The notes: generated by a model from the sequence alone, not told the origin. A DNA stretch of 64,000 nt from Lineus longissimus (GCF_910592395.1 NC_088308.1:9067001-9131000), one strand, 5' to 3'. Counted from the first letter of the stretch, positions 1-15,000 are shown. Program-made: numbers and translations.

Positions 1-55
1 GCCTTACTCCTTAAAGTGCCACATTGCATTATTGATTTTGCCAGGCCCTACTCAC

Positions 56-3000
56 CAAGACGCTGACAGTGACAGTCGATGTCATCAGCGGATTATTCGT
101 GCCACTAGCCTGAGTTGTTGAAATCACCAAGATGAAAACCTTGGGGTCCTTCTCGTAATCGATTGCCTTTATGGTTCTGATGACGCCCGTTGGATCAGTT
201 GGACCATTATTAGAGATGGAGAAGAAGGTATCAGCAGTGGGTGTGGTTCCGCTTGTGGTCGGAAGAATTCTAAATGTAACTGATGGTGTTTGATCTCTGT
301 CTAACACCTACGAAAAACAGAGCAGAATTTTAAGGATTTAAAATATTTGGCAGGGAATGTTAGTGTCATAATTTCTTTTTGGTTGAGGGTTTATTGGCCC
401 AGTGACTCCGTCTTCGGGCAGAGGTAGTGTCCATGGCAGGCAACTCGTATTTCTCACTTGGTGGGGTCTTATACTAGCCCTTGCAAAGACACCAGGTACA
501 AGGAGCCTCACTTTGCCATCTCATTCAAACGACGAGGCAATTTAGGCTTAGCAGTCTTGCTCAAGGTCAAAATATCAGTGAACCTCTTGAGAGTCAAACC
601 CACAACCTCCTCAATGAGCCCGGCACTCTAACCTCTATGCCACTGGTCTCTCTGGCAGAGTGAGTGAGTTTCATACAAAATCTTGAGTATATATTGTCTC
701 CAAGGAAAATCTCAAAAACTGTGATCAGCCTACTTACAGGAACTTTTATAACCTCCAAGTTGTTCCTTCCTTCTAAAACAGTTGTGGAGTAGCTGGTCGC
801 CGCAAATACTGGGATGTTATCATTAACATCTGTAACTTGGACACTGAGCGTCGCAGTACCAGTTCGTGGTGAGGTACCCCTATCAACTGCTAGGACAGTG
901 ATCTTGTAGCTACTTGTGGTCTCTCGGTCTAATCCTTGTGCTGTTGTAATCCTGCCGTTAGTAGGATTGATTGCGAACATGGGCCTGGAGTGAGGAGAGA
1001 AGGAAATGACGTCTCTGCCAACTTTGGTAATTAGGCTGTCTTTAGGCATATTATACATGTTATAGGAAGAAATACTTAGTAAGGGTGGGTTTTTTTCACA
1101 AAAATAATTATCATAGCGATGAATTGCACTCCAGGCGACCTCAACTTGATACAAAATGCTAACACTATAACCAAGATGATAAATAATAGAGAAGAACTTT
1201 CCTAATAATGACACAATTGGAGCTGACATATGCTGTCCTTGATAGGAAGTTGTCCTGATTACTGAGATCATATTCTATTGTGGTCCTGTCACAGTCCCGA
1301 AAAGAGAAGGTATTCTGCTAACAGAGGTGTCCTCTATGGGGGGGGGGGGGGGGGTTTCATGGTGTCACCGAAACTTTTCAAGCACTGATGCTGTGCTCTG
1401 GGGACGATGTTAATTTGTCCAATTTTTTATCTTGAGGTTGATCACTGGGAACACCAGCGATCATCGGTTCTCCTTGCAGATGAGAGATCGTTTTATCGCA
1501 CAGAGCAGCAATCATAATCTCAAGTTGCAGCAATATGAATTGTGAGTTTGTGGGTACTTAATAGTATTAACTGTAAGTTTAGTCTGAGCGGTTACTCAAA
1601 GTCAGAAATACTTACTGCCCGGGAGCCAAACGGAAGTCGATAAGCTTGTTGTTTCCGATGTCAATGTCCTGGGCCTAAAACACAAACAAGAGCAGGGTGA
1701 ATATAGGAAAAGGAACATGCAACCAGGAGTGTCAAGGACATTATAATGAACAATGCAGAAGTGTCAAGTGCCAAATTAGCTTTTTCCGTGTGTATGATGG
1801 ATAAAGTTGGAAGCAACAGTTTGCTTCTTGGGGAGAGGCACCTAAAAATATTCGAAAGCCCACCTGATGTGCCCACAAAATCTTCCACTGCGAAGAGGCT
1901 TTCATTACATCTTGATTTATTCAAGAAAATCAATTATTAAGTGAATGAAAGACTTCTTTACTACTGGCCTGACCATTCGACGAGTTACTTCATCAGAAAT
2001 CATCAAATTTATGTCAGCTGCGTGATATTTACTACAAACCCAATTAGTTTCATGAGCCCAGTGTTTTTGACGTCATAAGGGGTAAGTTTGTGTTTTTCCA
2101 TCTTTGATGACATCATGACGCAAATCCTAGTGGGAGAGTTACAAAGCTAGTGCAGGGGACGGTCTGGTGTCAGGACTGGTGTCTGGCATTGGCATTCAAC
2201 AATCTTTCACCTCTATTCATAAAATTAGCAAAACAATTCATAACTTGCTCTTCAATAAGCTTTTTCTCTATCTTATACTTACAGTCATCTGGGCTATGAC
2301 AACAGCATTGTTAACATTTTCAGGGACATTGATTGGTGCTGAGGGAACATTGAGGAAGACTGGCGTATTATCGTTGATGTCTGTGACAGTTATTTTAACA
2401 ACTGTAGTAGCGGTCTGAAATGATGGATAAGAAAATGATAGTTATGATAGTTAAAATGCAATGGGTGGTTCTTATTTCTATTAACATGAGTCACGATAAA
2501 CTGCAAACAACTCCAATGGATGGGCCTTTAAAGGACCACGATATTTAAGCTGCGAAAAACAATGAAGAGTCTTCTGGCAGCCCAAAATTTTGTCTTCAAA
2601 ATTGACTTTGAAAAAAACACAACACTTTTCAATACCTTGGAAGCTGTGTCTTTTGCTTCAACTGTCAAGTCATAGTTGGCCACTGACTCCCGATCGAGAC
2701 TAGGATTCCTCTGTACGGTAATCTCACCCCTAAAATGCAAAACAGATCAAAGGGTTAATTCTTGTATCAAAAACTAAACACTGTAAACCGGCCAATTTTT
2801 TTTGGTATAAAAATAAATACTTGTTTACATTTGGAAGATTCGCAACGCAGTGGTGTTACGCGCTGGTAAACCATGGCAATTGGGCCCAACTTCACTCCAC
2901 GATAACCCAGAATTATTTCTTTGAATTTCAATGTTACATCAAAGTATTTTGGCAAATCATCTCTAGCACTCCTCTTTTTGTTACAGGTATATAAGGCAAA

Positions 3001-6000
3001 GGTCCAATTCTGGAACACGAAGCCCAATGATGATGATGCGGATATATGTAGCCCTCTATTATCTTTCACTGGAAACTGACTGCAGACAAAGAGAAAAAAC
3101 TGAGCTTATGTATTTTTGCCTATATTCACGGAAAGCTAAGACAACTTACGTGTTGGAATTTACAGAGAAATCTGGATTAGTATTCTGAACAGGAATTCTT
3201 GCAATGATGCTGTATGTCAATGCACCTCCCTCAGGATCAGTTGCCTGCAGAGGAAGAAATCGACATCAAGGCAAATGGCGTGAACAAATCGCTTAAGGTA
3301 TATACTTGACTTTGTGAAGTGCTCGTAATGCTCCAGACCCACCGATCTAAGACTGCTTTGGAATATGCAAGCCAAGCCCCCATAGGTATAATGCCTTTTG
3401 TCGTTCGATGCCATTCAATACTGTTCAATCGAGATAGCCAATAGGGGGGCGACACGAAGTTGTCTAACATTTCTGTTGGTCACAACATCATGTCCTGCCT
3501 TTGGTGTTTTTAGGTCGATTTCACAGAAAGGGTTCAGGTCCTGAGCCAATCAGGTATGAAGGAGCATTGGCCTGTTCAATGGGCATTGTACTGGGGGCAG
3601 TCGTTAGATCAGTGAGTCTAGAGTATATTGATACAGATATGTCAGATGGGAGCTTATTTTCGATTTACCGGAATGCATTTTTATCTTGCAATGGAAACAT
3701 TACTTAAATGATGAGAAAATTACAAACAAATTCTGTTGTAATACCGTAACAATGAAACTTTTGTGTGCATGAAATTTTGCATTTTACAGTAGACAGTTTG
3801 TCAATACATTCTACTTTCAAAAGAATATAATTTCTCAAATAGGTGTTTACTTGGTCCGATGCAAATCCCAGGCAAATCTTTCCATAAAAAAATTCAAGAA
3901 ATCTCAACGCATTAAGAAACTCACCGTCACAGAGAAGATACCAGTGTTCCTTAACTCGCCCTCGCTGACCTTGACATTGTACACAGCAGCAGGGAAGAAC
4001 GGCTTCAAATTACTGGCGGCTACGATATTGACGGTAACCGGTAGGGTGCTCGATCTTGAATGAGACGACAAAGATATGTTAATCCCAATAGGGTAGCGAC
4101 TGTCTGAAATTATCTCATTAGCTATTGAAATCTCTGTTCATGTCCCGATTGGAAAGGTCAAATTAAATGGTAACAATAAATTTTGGACCAGAACTAGTAT
4201 CCTTGATAGAGAGGGTGTCCTCTATAGAGAGCTGTCCGCTAAGAGAGGTTCCAGGGTAGCAACATCAACCAATTCCCAGATGATGTCATTGTTGTTGTTT
4301 GTGTACATCGATGTACAAAATGTACATGTAACAACATGTCAACATCATATGTTACGTGATAACATGTTTCCAACCAATCCAAAGTCATCATCGGCACGTG
4401 GTGCACTTTGAATCCAATCTCACCTCCGTGTCGAGGGAAAAATTGGAAGATCACTTCAGAATCACGTCTTAAGGATTCCAGTACTTACAATTTGAGTTCC
4501 GGTGAAACCGCCTTGTCTTCTGCCTTCACAGTAACAGTGTATTGCTCACCACGAACCACACTACCGATCAATTCAAGTCGGAAGGCCATGGCATTGTTAG
4601 CAACGGTAGCCAGTCGAAATTTCGCACCGCCATTATTACTGACGGAACTTATGGTGAACCCTACTTGGCCGTTGACTCCCGAATCCGCATCGGTAACGGT
4701 GTTCTGAAATAATGACGTCTCAAATTAGAGCTTGAAAACTTACTCAACTGCTGCTGTCAAGCATATGTAACCCGTAACATCAAAACCAGGCAGATGTTAT
4801 TCTGAGGTTGGCAGGTTGAGAGGGAATGGATTTTCACTTCACTGTTGGTGTCTTCTGTGAAATCTGAGTGCATCAAATCATTTCATTATCTCCTTGTGTC
4901 ATTTAGGCTCATCTTCTGTGCGATCAAAAGCCTCATCGTGCTGTGGCGGGTCACATTATTTGTCATCAGGACATTACGGCACAAAATTTCAACTCACTTT
5001 GAAAGGAATTGTAAAATTCTGTTTTCTGATTCTGTTTCCAAACAAATGTAATTTGGAAAGAATTGCAGCAATATTGACCAGATGATCATTTGATACTGAT
5101 ATAATTAACGAAAAAACTAATTTTTCCTAGCTGCACGCAACCTTTGGTGGATGTCACTGGACGTGAAGTGACGCCATCTGGTCCCACAGCAATCAATTTA
5201 CATGTAACGTGTGTAATTCGCCTCCGAAAAATGACGTCAAGCATTAATGACTCGAGTCCAATCATGCTTCCCACAGTGATTTAGGAAACATAAAACCATA
5301 TTGTTTTGGAATTTTTGGAATGGACTTAACATCATTTATGTTTGGGATTTAAAAGTAATTGCTTTCAGCACATGCTTTTGATTGGGAAATATGCCAATAC
5401 ACCAATAGGAATGAAATCCATTAAAAATTGGGAGCATGGTCAAATCTTGGAAATGTAACCCAGTAATCACCTGCCCAGCTCTAAAATGCTCTTGAGATGT
5501 CCTTGTTATCCTTGACTAACTATCTATGTCACTAAGAGATTGTGTCACTGATATCACAACCAGGTACAAACGCCACAACCATATTTAGATGATAAATCAC
5601 CAACAAAAACTCTGACAAAGCTATAGTTTCAACCCCAGATATGCTCAATCATGTAGATATTAGCTTGGTCATGATTTTCAATAACTCAATAGCACTAAAA
5701 CCGTTCTACTTACCGGTCCATACACATTTCTAGAAGCAGCTGGTGTGTAGCTACCTTCGGGGATATTGACGTTGGCAGAGGTTGGGTTAAACACTGGGGC
5801 ATTGTCATTCATGTCCAGGACTATCACAGTCAATGTGATGACAGCAGATTTTGCTGCTGTTGCTGGTAATATCTTTTCGGTGACAGTTGCCTGAATTAAT
5901 AAAAAAATGTCAATTTTTCACCAAGGCTAACAAAGCCAATGATGAAATGGGAAGTATGTTATGTTTCATTTTGATTGCGTCACCCACCTACGACGTATTA

Positions 6001-9000
6001 AGTTAAGATTTGATGGCAAACGAGCTGAATACCAGACTTATGTGTCTCAAAACCTGTGCTCCTTAATGAAGAATAGAGAGAAATGCTGGCCAAAGGACAC
6101 CACCCCTATCCAGATACTGGTTTTCCTGTACAGAATAGGCTTACGAGAAATAATGTGAAAATAGGGCTAGCAGGAGACCAGCCTCTAGCTCATGCGCTTC
6201 AGACCTGCGCCCTCCGCTGAGAATACAGGCCACAGGACACCACAGTGTCAACAAACTCTGGGACTCTATGGCAGAACTTTCCGGGACAGCCAATTTTGTA
6301 ACTGTACCAAAAACAGACAGACCGTCCAAGTTTGCATCACAAAATTCCTAAATTCTTCAAAAACTTACCTGGAATGTAATGCCGTTAGTTTTCTGAGCTT
6401 GTGTCAGAACTTCGTAGTGGATGAGCCGCGTCGTTCTAATGTTGTACTCGCTATCCACCGTGAAACGTGTGTCGGAGAAGACAATGTCATAGTTTTGTGT
6501 GTCTCCTGGAAGCTGGGAAAAGATTCACAAAAGAAATAAATGACAGCAAAATAACAAGTATTTCTCACACATTTGTATCAGCCTTTATTGACAAAATCCA
6601 ATTTTCAATCTAATCCAGCATGACAAAACCCATTTTCAATCCAATCCTCATCCAGTATGGCACTTCAGTGACAAAACCCATTTTCAATCCTAATCCAGTA
6701 TGGCACTTCAGTGACAAAACCCATTTTCAATCCAATCCTCATCCAGTATGGCACTTCAGTGACAAAACCCATTTTCAATCCTAATCCAGTATGGCACTTC
6801 AGTGACAAAACCCATTTTCAATCCAATCCTAACCCATTGTGGCACTTCAGTGACAAAACCCATTTTCAATCCTAATCCAGTATGGCACTTCAGTGACAAA
6901 ACCCATTTTCAATCCAATCCTAATCCAGTATGGCACTTCAGTGACAAAACCCATTTTCAATCCAATCCTAATCCAGTATGCCACTTCAGTGACAAAACCC
7001 ATTTTCAATCCAATCCTAATCCAGTATGCCACTTCAGTGACAAAACCCATTTTCAATCCAATCCTAATCCAGTATGGCACTTCAGTGACAAAACCCATTT
7101 TCAATCTAATCCTAATCCAGTATGGCACTTCAGTGACAAAACCCATTTTCAATCCAATTCTAATCCAGTATGGCACTTCAGTGACAAAACCCATTTTCAA
7201 TCTAATCCAGAATGACATTTAAGGGGGCACACTGTTCGCAATTACTTGGGATCCAGTTAAATAGAAATCCACTAATACGCAATGCTGTCGTGCAGCTATT
7301 ATTAATACGAATTTGTTTAAACATGGTATTCATAGTATTTGTATATCAGTCTACACAATGGCAGTGTTGAAATTTATATTTTGTACGTATTTCTGCAATA
7401 GGACATTTTTAAATTCAATTACAAATTGACGAACAGCTTAGGCCTTTAAGTGACAAAGCCTATTTTTCAATCCAGTCCAATCCAATTGAAAAACTTAAAT
7501 GACTTCCCGCAATGAGAACTGTTGAAGTGAGCCCGCCCCAGAGAGATCAAGCGATGTTTCTGAAACTTGAGCCTTGAATGTTCCTGTGTCTCAAAGTTCT
7601 TCACATTCTCACTTAGCAAGTTACAGGGCTCAGGGCATGAGAGGCAAAAGTGAAATTTTGAAATGATATTACAGTAGAACCTCTCTATTAAGGACACCCT
7701 TGGAACTGACAAGTGCTGTCCTTAATAGAGAGGTGTCCTGATTAGAGAGGTCAATTTGAATGGAAACAACCAATTTGGGACCAAAACTAGTGTCCTTAAT
7801 AGCGAGGTTGTTCTGAATAGAGAGGTGTCCGCTAAGGGAGGTTCCGCTGTAATTGTTGACAAGAGCGGACAGACAGTGTCGCCATCTATCCTAGGAACTG
7901 TGCATTGATAATTTAAATGATCAACAGCACAAAGGACATAAGTCGAATAAAAATGCGTGGTTCTTATGAAAGATGGCGATCTCTTCTTGTTGGCAACTTT
8001 TCTCAAAATTGGACTTAGGAAATTTGCTTAATGATGTAGACTCGCAATGTCAAAAACTGGTGTGACATAGCCGACAGTCACCACACGTGCAAACACATGA
8101 CAGGATAGCTCTGATAAACACTTACCAGATCAGCGTCAGTTATTTTCAACTGCATATTGACATCTAACTTGGTAGTCGTCGAAACCACGGTCCCTGCCTG
8201 TCTATTCTCCTGAACATAACCCGTCACAGATGTCGCGGTAACAACAGGAGGATTTGAATTGGTCGGTTGGACCTTGACAAGAACGGTAGCTATTGTTGTC
8301 TTTAACTCTATCGCTTGACGTTTACGCCTGGCGACATATGTTTCGTTCGTTGGTTTCTCTGAAGCCGAGATCATCACAGTGAATCCACTGGGCGCATCTT
8401 TCCTCTCAATAGTTCTTACCATGGTCATCGTACCAGTTTCTGAGTTGATTGCAACAGCGTCTTTGAATGTCGTCGGGTCCGCTAAAAGTGAATACACGCC
8501 AGGTTATTGGCATCCCAATAGAAAGCACTAATTATCACTGGGGTATGCGTCAAAATGATGTCAAAACTCAGAATATTTTACATCAAGCTCTGTCATTAGG
8601 TTGTAACTAGCAATTACCCGTGCTCTGCACGGAGTTTGGGGCTGGGACACATGGAGTGTTACCCTAGTGACAGTCAGCGCCACACAGCGACAGTAGCTTT
8701 GCTGGTACCCTATTAAAACAAAATAAGTAGTTGAATTTGATACACTTTCCATCCACTGTGATCACACACACCAAGAAAGACGAATTGTTTTTTTGATCAC
8801 ACACCTAAATGAATATATATGATCTAAGGTCAGTAGAAAGGAGATGAAATTAGGTCTAGTTGCAAAGAGTTTGGTGTGTCAAGTCATGTTGTCATTATTA
8901 GATAAAATATCCAATCACCAAGTTTTTACACTTGATAGAAAAATTGAATATTGAGCTTCGAGCCGAGAATCAACTTGACATTATTAGCTCTATTAACAAT

Positions 9001-12000
9001 ACTGATGCAAGTAGGAGGGAACTGTTAACCCAAGAGGAAATCTACGCTGTCAAAGAGAGAAACCCTCTCTAGCACTGAGTGTATCAGGACCGGAATCGAA
9101 CCGCTGATGTTAGTGGTGACAGGCGCTGTTATTTTCGCTGCGCCACACCAACAGCGCATTGCACTGTAAAGAGCGCATTGCACTGTAAACAGCGCATTGC
9201 ACTGTAAACAGCGCATTGCACTGTAAAAACTTGGTGATTGGATATTTTATCTAATAATGACAACATGACATGGCAGTACAGTCAAAACCACAATTGTCAT
9301 CCCTAAATTCACATCATTGACACACTGACCCAGCGTGTAGGTCCTGTGCAGTAAGTCGCGCGTAATTTATTCAAAACATAAAGAAATAAGTGCATCACTG
9401 GTGTCCTGATTAGAGGTCAAATTGAATGGAAACAGCCTATCTGGGACTAGAACCAGTGTCCTTGATAGAGGGGGTGTCCGCTAAGGGAGGTTCTACTATA
9501 GCTGGCTAGAGCTAAACCTACCTCCAGCGATCCCATATATTATTTTGTAGTTCAAGGTGTCCAAGTCCTTCGCCTTGATGGGCTCTGGGCTGATGGTGAG
9601 CGGGTCACCAACCTCAAAAATAGAAATGGAAAAATATGCAATCACACAAGAACTGTAAATTGACTGGCATAAGTTTGAAGCATTAACTTTTTTGCTACTA
9701 CACCCGGTATTCACCGGCTTGAGGCCTAACACACTTAAAACTCACCTTCCCAGGTGACGTTGCCTCGTAAATTGGAGCAAAGCAGTTCTCAGGGTCCAAG
9801 GAATTCGGAATAGGGGTGCAGCCCTTGATCACAAAAGCGGGATTCTGGTCATCAATATCCTCGATTGTAACCGTGAGGGTGGTCGTGGCTGTGTTCCGAT
9901 CTGCGGGGTTGCCATCGTGGTTGTCCTAAAAAGAAAGTGTTTCTTCATTGAAAACAAATGAGTAATTTTTCCGACACCACATTTTCTGATATTCGTGTTT
10001 ACACATAATAGAAAATATATATGGCCATGCAAATCAAATCTTGACTGAATAAAGAATACTTGAAGTGAACTTTTTACAAGTAATACAAAGGGTGAGGTCA
10101 AGTATTAGGTTTAAGACAAAACAGAGTTAAAACCAAGTTATCTCAGTTTAAAACCAACTCTCGGTCTTAATTTGACTACATAAAACTGCCCTAGGATTAA
10201 AACTAGATTGAAATCGAGATAACACCTTAGATAAAACTAATATAAAACCAGGCTAAAACTCAAGGATTCACTGAATCAGTTCTCATGCATCATGCGCTGG
10301 TTTAGTCTCAAATGCCTCTCAATTGGTTCTCCGCTGAAGGCAGGCTTTCTTACAAAGTTGTCTCCTCTTTGCTGAGCAACAGCAACTATTACAGGTAGAG
10401 CAAACATGACTGTTGGTTTTATTCTGATATTTGACCTCAGCACAGTCTTAAGTCCTAAGACTTAAAACCGACCATGTACATTTGGTAGTGCATTTTACAA
10501 AACTTTTAGCTCTCTGTTCAGATTAAAACTTCCAAAGTTTTATCAGAGTTTTAAAACTTGTCTTAAATCTGTCTAAAGACATAGTGCGTTCGATTACTTG
10601 TCTAGGACATGTCCAAGTGTGGTAGTTTGCCGGAAGTCAGTAGTTGGACCTGGTCCATCATCGTTCGAAAAGTGGTGTTGGACATGTCTAGGGCATGCCC
10701 TTCTAACCCTCCTCGCTGATGGGGTTACTTGGGCAAGTGTCCCACAATGCATTGCAGCAACATGGTGTCGATGGCGAAGAAGCTGAAGGTTACTGGCGAT
10801 AAATTCATCTTCGGAATCGAAACCTCACATGCGTTCGTTTAGTGACTCATAGTACGCATGTCTTGGGAGCCCCCAGATCGAGGTCGGACATGTCTAGGAC
10901 AATTAGTAATCGAACGCACTCACAGTTTCAAGACAGTTTTAACCAAAAAAATATTGGGAGGTCAAATACCAGTTTTAGCTTAAAACGTTCTTAAAACCGG
11001 TTTTAAAATCTGGTTACCACACCTCAGTTGATACAAAAGCATTTGATGCATCATCTGGTAGTCTTATGCACATTTCTGAATGGACCTACAGTAGAAACTC
11101 TCTTAGCAGACACCTCTCCATAAAGGACACTGATTTTGGTCCCAAATTGGGTGTTTCCATTCGAACCAACTACTGTAATCAGGACACCTCTCTATAAGGG
11201 ACAGCATTTATCAGTCCCGAGGGTGTCCTTAATAGAGAGGTTCTACTGTATATTACAGGCCATATTATTCCCTTGTTCATCTGGTCATATCTTGCTAACT
11301 GATCTGCGGCGGCCTTGCATACAGGAAATGAAATGGTTCACGTTCACTGCCCGAGAAAACGTAAAAAGTAGGCTGAAACGTTGTTTGTGTGAAATTTATC
11401 TTTGATATTTTCTTCTCGCATGTAATTCTGACGAAACTCAAGCCAGCCCCTTGGTCTACCCTATTGTATATTTCAGCAGGCAAAACATCCGGGTCTAAGG
11501 AATTGATATCGAACTGGAGGTATTGGTTGTCTAACCTTCGCCTGGGTTTTTGCCAATATTTTAGCTCCAGCCGAGGGGTTTGTGTAAGACAATCAATACC
11601 GACAGGGAAGTATCAATTACTATTCTAAAACATCTCAAATTAAATATCGAATAATGTGGTTAAAATGCTTTTGAAATGCTTCCACATTTTGCAGTGACCC
11701 AACCGGTTTGGGTTGTCTCATCCAAACCTCTGTGGTGAAAACGAGGCTATATGCATTATCCATTATGAAAATGAAATATTCTCACTCAGGTGTTTTAGAA
11801 TAATCTGTTACTGGTCAATCAGTAACTAGCAGTTGTGGTGTTCAAAGGTGGATATTTCCCAGAAAAGTGCTCGGCACTAACGACGTCACAAACCGGTTTG
11901 CTCGGATTTCAGAAAAAATTGTGTGGAAGTTGGAGGGCCTGTCTGGTTCTCGACAATCTGGGCAAATGATTCTGTGGGGTGTTACTTATTAAGATTACTT

Positions 12001-15000
12001 CTTTTTTTTATGGGTGATAAAAATGCAGTTTGTTCCGAAGAAAATTTGTACTTACTTCCGCAGTGATCTCGACCAAAATGACAGGATCTGCTTTAATTCT
12101 TTCAAAATCAATCAATTTCGTTGCAGCCGTATACACTTCTCCAATGGTTGGACGAGGAATGGAGAATAATCCAGTGGAGTTTGTCAGATATTTCTGAAAT
12201 AAAAAAATCACAATTGCATAAAAATTTGAAAATGACATGTTATGATTTCAAAAGCTATATTTAAAAAGAATTGAACATAGTAGTAAACAAATTTAAGTAT
12301 TTCTTCCAGATAAAATTAGAAGAGTGCAGCACCCAGCCCAAAATGCCCCTTGTCTTTTTTTAGTAGAACAGCTAATCCATTTTCTATAGATAGATATCGG
12401 ACGTCACGCAAAACTATGTTTCTGTGTCCATGTTGAATGATAGTTGTTGGTTTTACTTGGATACGAGGAGATTTTCTCGCCTCTCTCATGATTTGCAGGA
12501 TATTTTACAATAAAACTTGGATACGATTTTGTTACAAAAACAGCTGTACATCATCGGTTAAGTATCATTAGGCCACATGTTTTTTATTTCTTGGTTTACG
12601 GGAAGAGCTTTTAGAAATGTATGGTCGGGTGGTCGAAATAAAATAAAAAAAATAAAAATAACCCAAATAGCTATGTATGATCGGAAGAAATAAAATCACC
12701 CAAATACTGCTGGAATCAAAGTTCACTTTTTTTCAGAACAAGGCGCAATGTCTAAGTCGGGGCTATTTCCCTCATCTAGATGGCTGATAAGTTGTGAAAG
12801 TGCACAAACATTGGTTATCACACTGCTCTATACAGTAGATTTTATTTTATTTCTCATTATTTTATCTTATTGTGATGGGTCGGGCGAAAAATAAAATAAA
12901 AAATCGATGATTTTCAGATATTTTTTTTTCCAAAATCCCAAAAAGCAAGTCGGTCGGTCCTGTAAACCAAGAAATAAAAAACACGTGGCCTTATGTGATC
13001 AAGAGAAATCTCCACTGGCGGACGGTTTTTGCAATTTTTCTTATTGGAAACCTCGTTTAAGAGATCGTGTTTACAAATTTGCCATGACATCATCAGATAT
13101 CCGTCTATTACATTATGCTGGAAAATTCTCAGAGGAATTCATTAAACCATAAAGGAATGAAAAACTATATGTACTAAAAGGAATAGACTTCAGAATGAAA
13201 TTTAAAGAAATGTCAACCGCTTGAACCCCGGGCTCACAGACGCAAGTGCACCCCCAACACCGCCAGGTACCTGGACCAAAATTCACAAAAATGGTAAAAC
13301 GTCTGTAAAATATTTATACTTTGACACGATGTTTGACATAAATGGATGATTCTTGCATGAAATAAAAGGTACTGATAAGCTCTACTCTCTTGTTGCTCTA
13401 GCTTGGATGGGGTTGCTTCCCTAGGTCCTGCATGCTTTGGCCTAAATTTCGTAGAACTATCCCTCCACTTTCTTGTCATTTTGCCCAATTTATTGTGGGT
13501 CACCCTGTAAATTCAGGTACAAATCGAAGACACAAAACCCGCCAGTGGAGTTGAAGGGGTTATTTAGTTGAGGAGCCTTTTTTGCTTACCTCAGCATAAC
13601 TTGACAATAATACTTACATTCATAATCCTCGTTACTTTGTAGAAGGCGGTCCTGTTTTTGTTGGCATCTTTATCGATAGAACGAATGTCATTGTAAATCA
13701 AACTTCCAAGTTCATTCTGAAACAACAATACATGACCTTCATGATGTAATGTAGTATATGATGTAAGATTTCACATATATAATAGAGCAACATATTTCGG
13801 TGTCAAAATGCTAAGCATGATCTCAGGTGCTTGTATTCTTGCAAGCCATTACTAAATGGCTCATTCATAAATGATATATCCACACTGTTTGGGTGACTGA
13901 ATCTAAAAATCATATAGTTCTGTACGATACTATGTCCGAGTCCATCTTTACATATTTTAGTTTGTGACTGAATCTAAAGTTCACAGTTCTATATCATACA
14001 TGTATAACCATACTGTCCGTGTCTATTTGCATATTTTAGTTTTGTCACTGAAACTGAGGTTCATAATTCATACTGGCAAATGTCCCAGTCAACATTGTGC
14101 AAAATGGCTGGTTCATAAAGAGTATATTTACATCATTCTGCATTCGTGAATGCTGGTTCATTGAAATTAATGACATTCATCAAGAGAGTGCAGACCTCAC
14201 TACCAATAAACTGAAATAGAGACATGAAGAACTGAAAAGTGTCTACCTACTTCTTTGATTGTGACTTGATAGGAGCCATTAACTGGGAAAGTGAAATTCG
14301 GTGAATTGTCATTGATATCGTCCATAGTGATGGAGAGGGAAAAATATTCAAGCTGAAGAATAAAAAAAATCATATATCAGCAACAAAACAATTATAACAA
14401 TCTTCATTCGTAAGACTTCCAGGGAAACTGCTTGTTCGCTATGATCAATACCATTTGAGTAGGTGGCATGGAGGTTGAACTATTGAACTATTCTGTGGTG
14501 CACGCACAAAATCCATCCATGCATATTTTACAATTTTTTCTCTTTCCATAGGACAAACCAGCAGTGCATTTTTCTCTTATTTGATGCAAATCATGCTTGA
14601 AGAACCTTATCACCAGATAAACACAACAATATTTCGTTGAAAGACCCAACAGCACAGTTTTTCTATGTTTATTAAATAAATTTTCCTTTCCCAGGACAGG
14701 CAAGCTCAGCAAACTGGAAGGCCTGATATGATACTCAGCATTGGGGAATTTATTCTCCAGGGTGATACTCATCTGTGAAAATTTCATGACAATTGTTGAT
14801 ATCTACCTAGAAATAAATTATGTATATATAAACATGTACGGAGAAATTTTGCGATATAGTGACAGAAGAACATGTAGGCCTAGTAACTCACCGGCTGTTT
14901 AGTATCCCTTGTTTCACATTGCATACCTCTTATCTCTAGGACATCCATATCATCGATAAACTGCTCAGTTGGGCCCTGTGAATGAAATAAAAAAGATATT

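Noticed and set aside
6802-7222. Open frames of up to 137 codons on both strands with 16-residue periodicity
   Set aside because: They simply translate the 48-bp minisatellite; no splice sites or start context and lie in a cadherin intron.
10598-10786. Cys/Trp-rich 62-codon frame
   Set aside because: Lies wholly within the 338-bp TIR element; no coding evidence.
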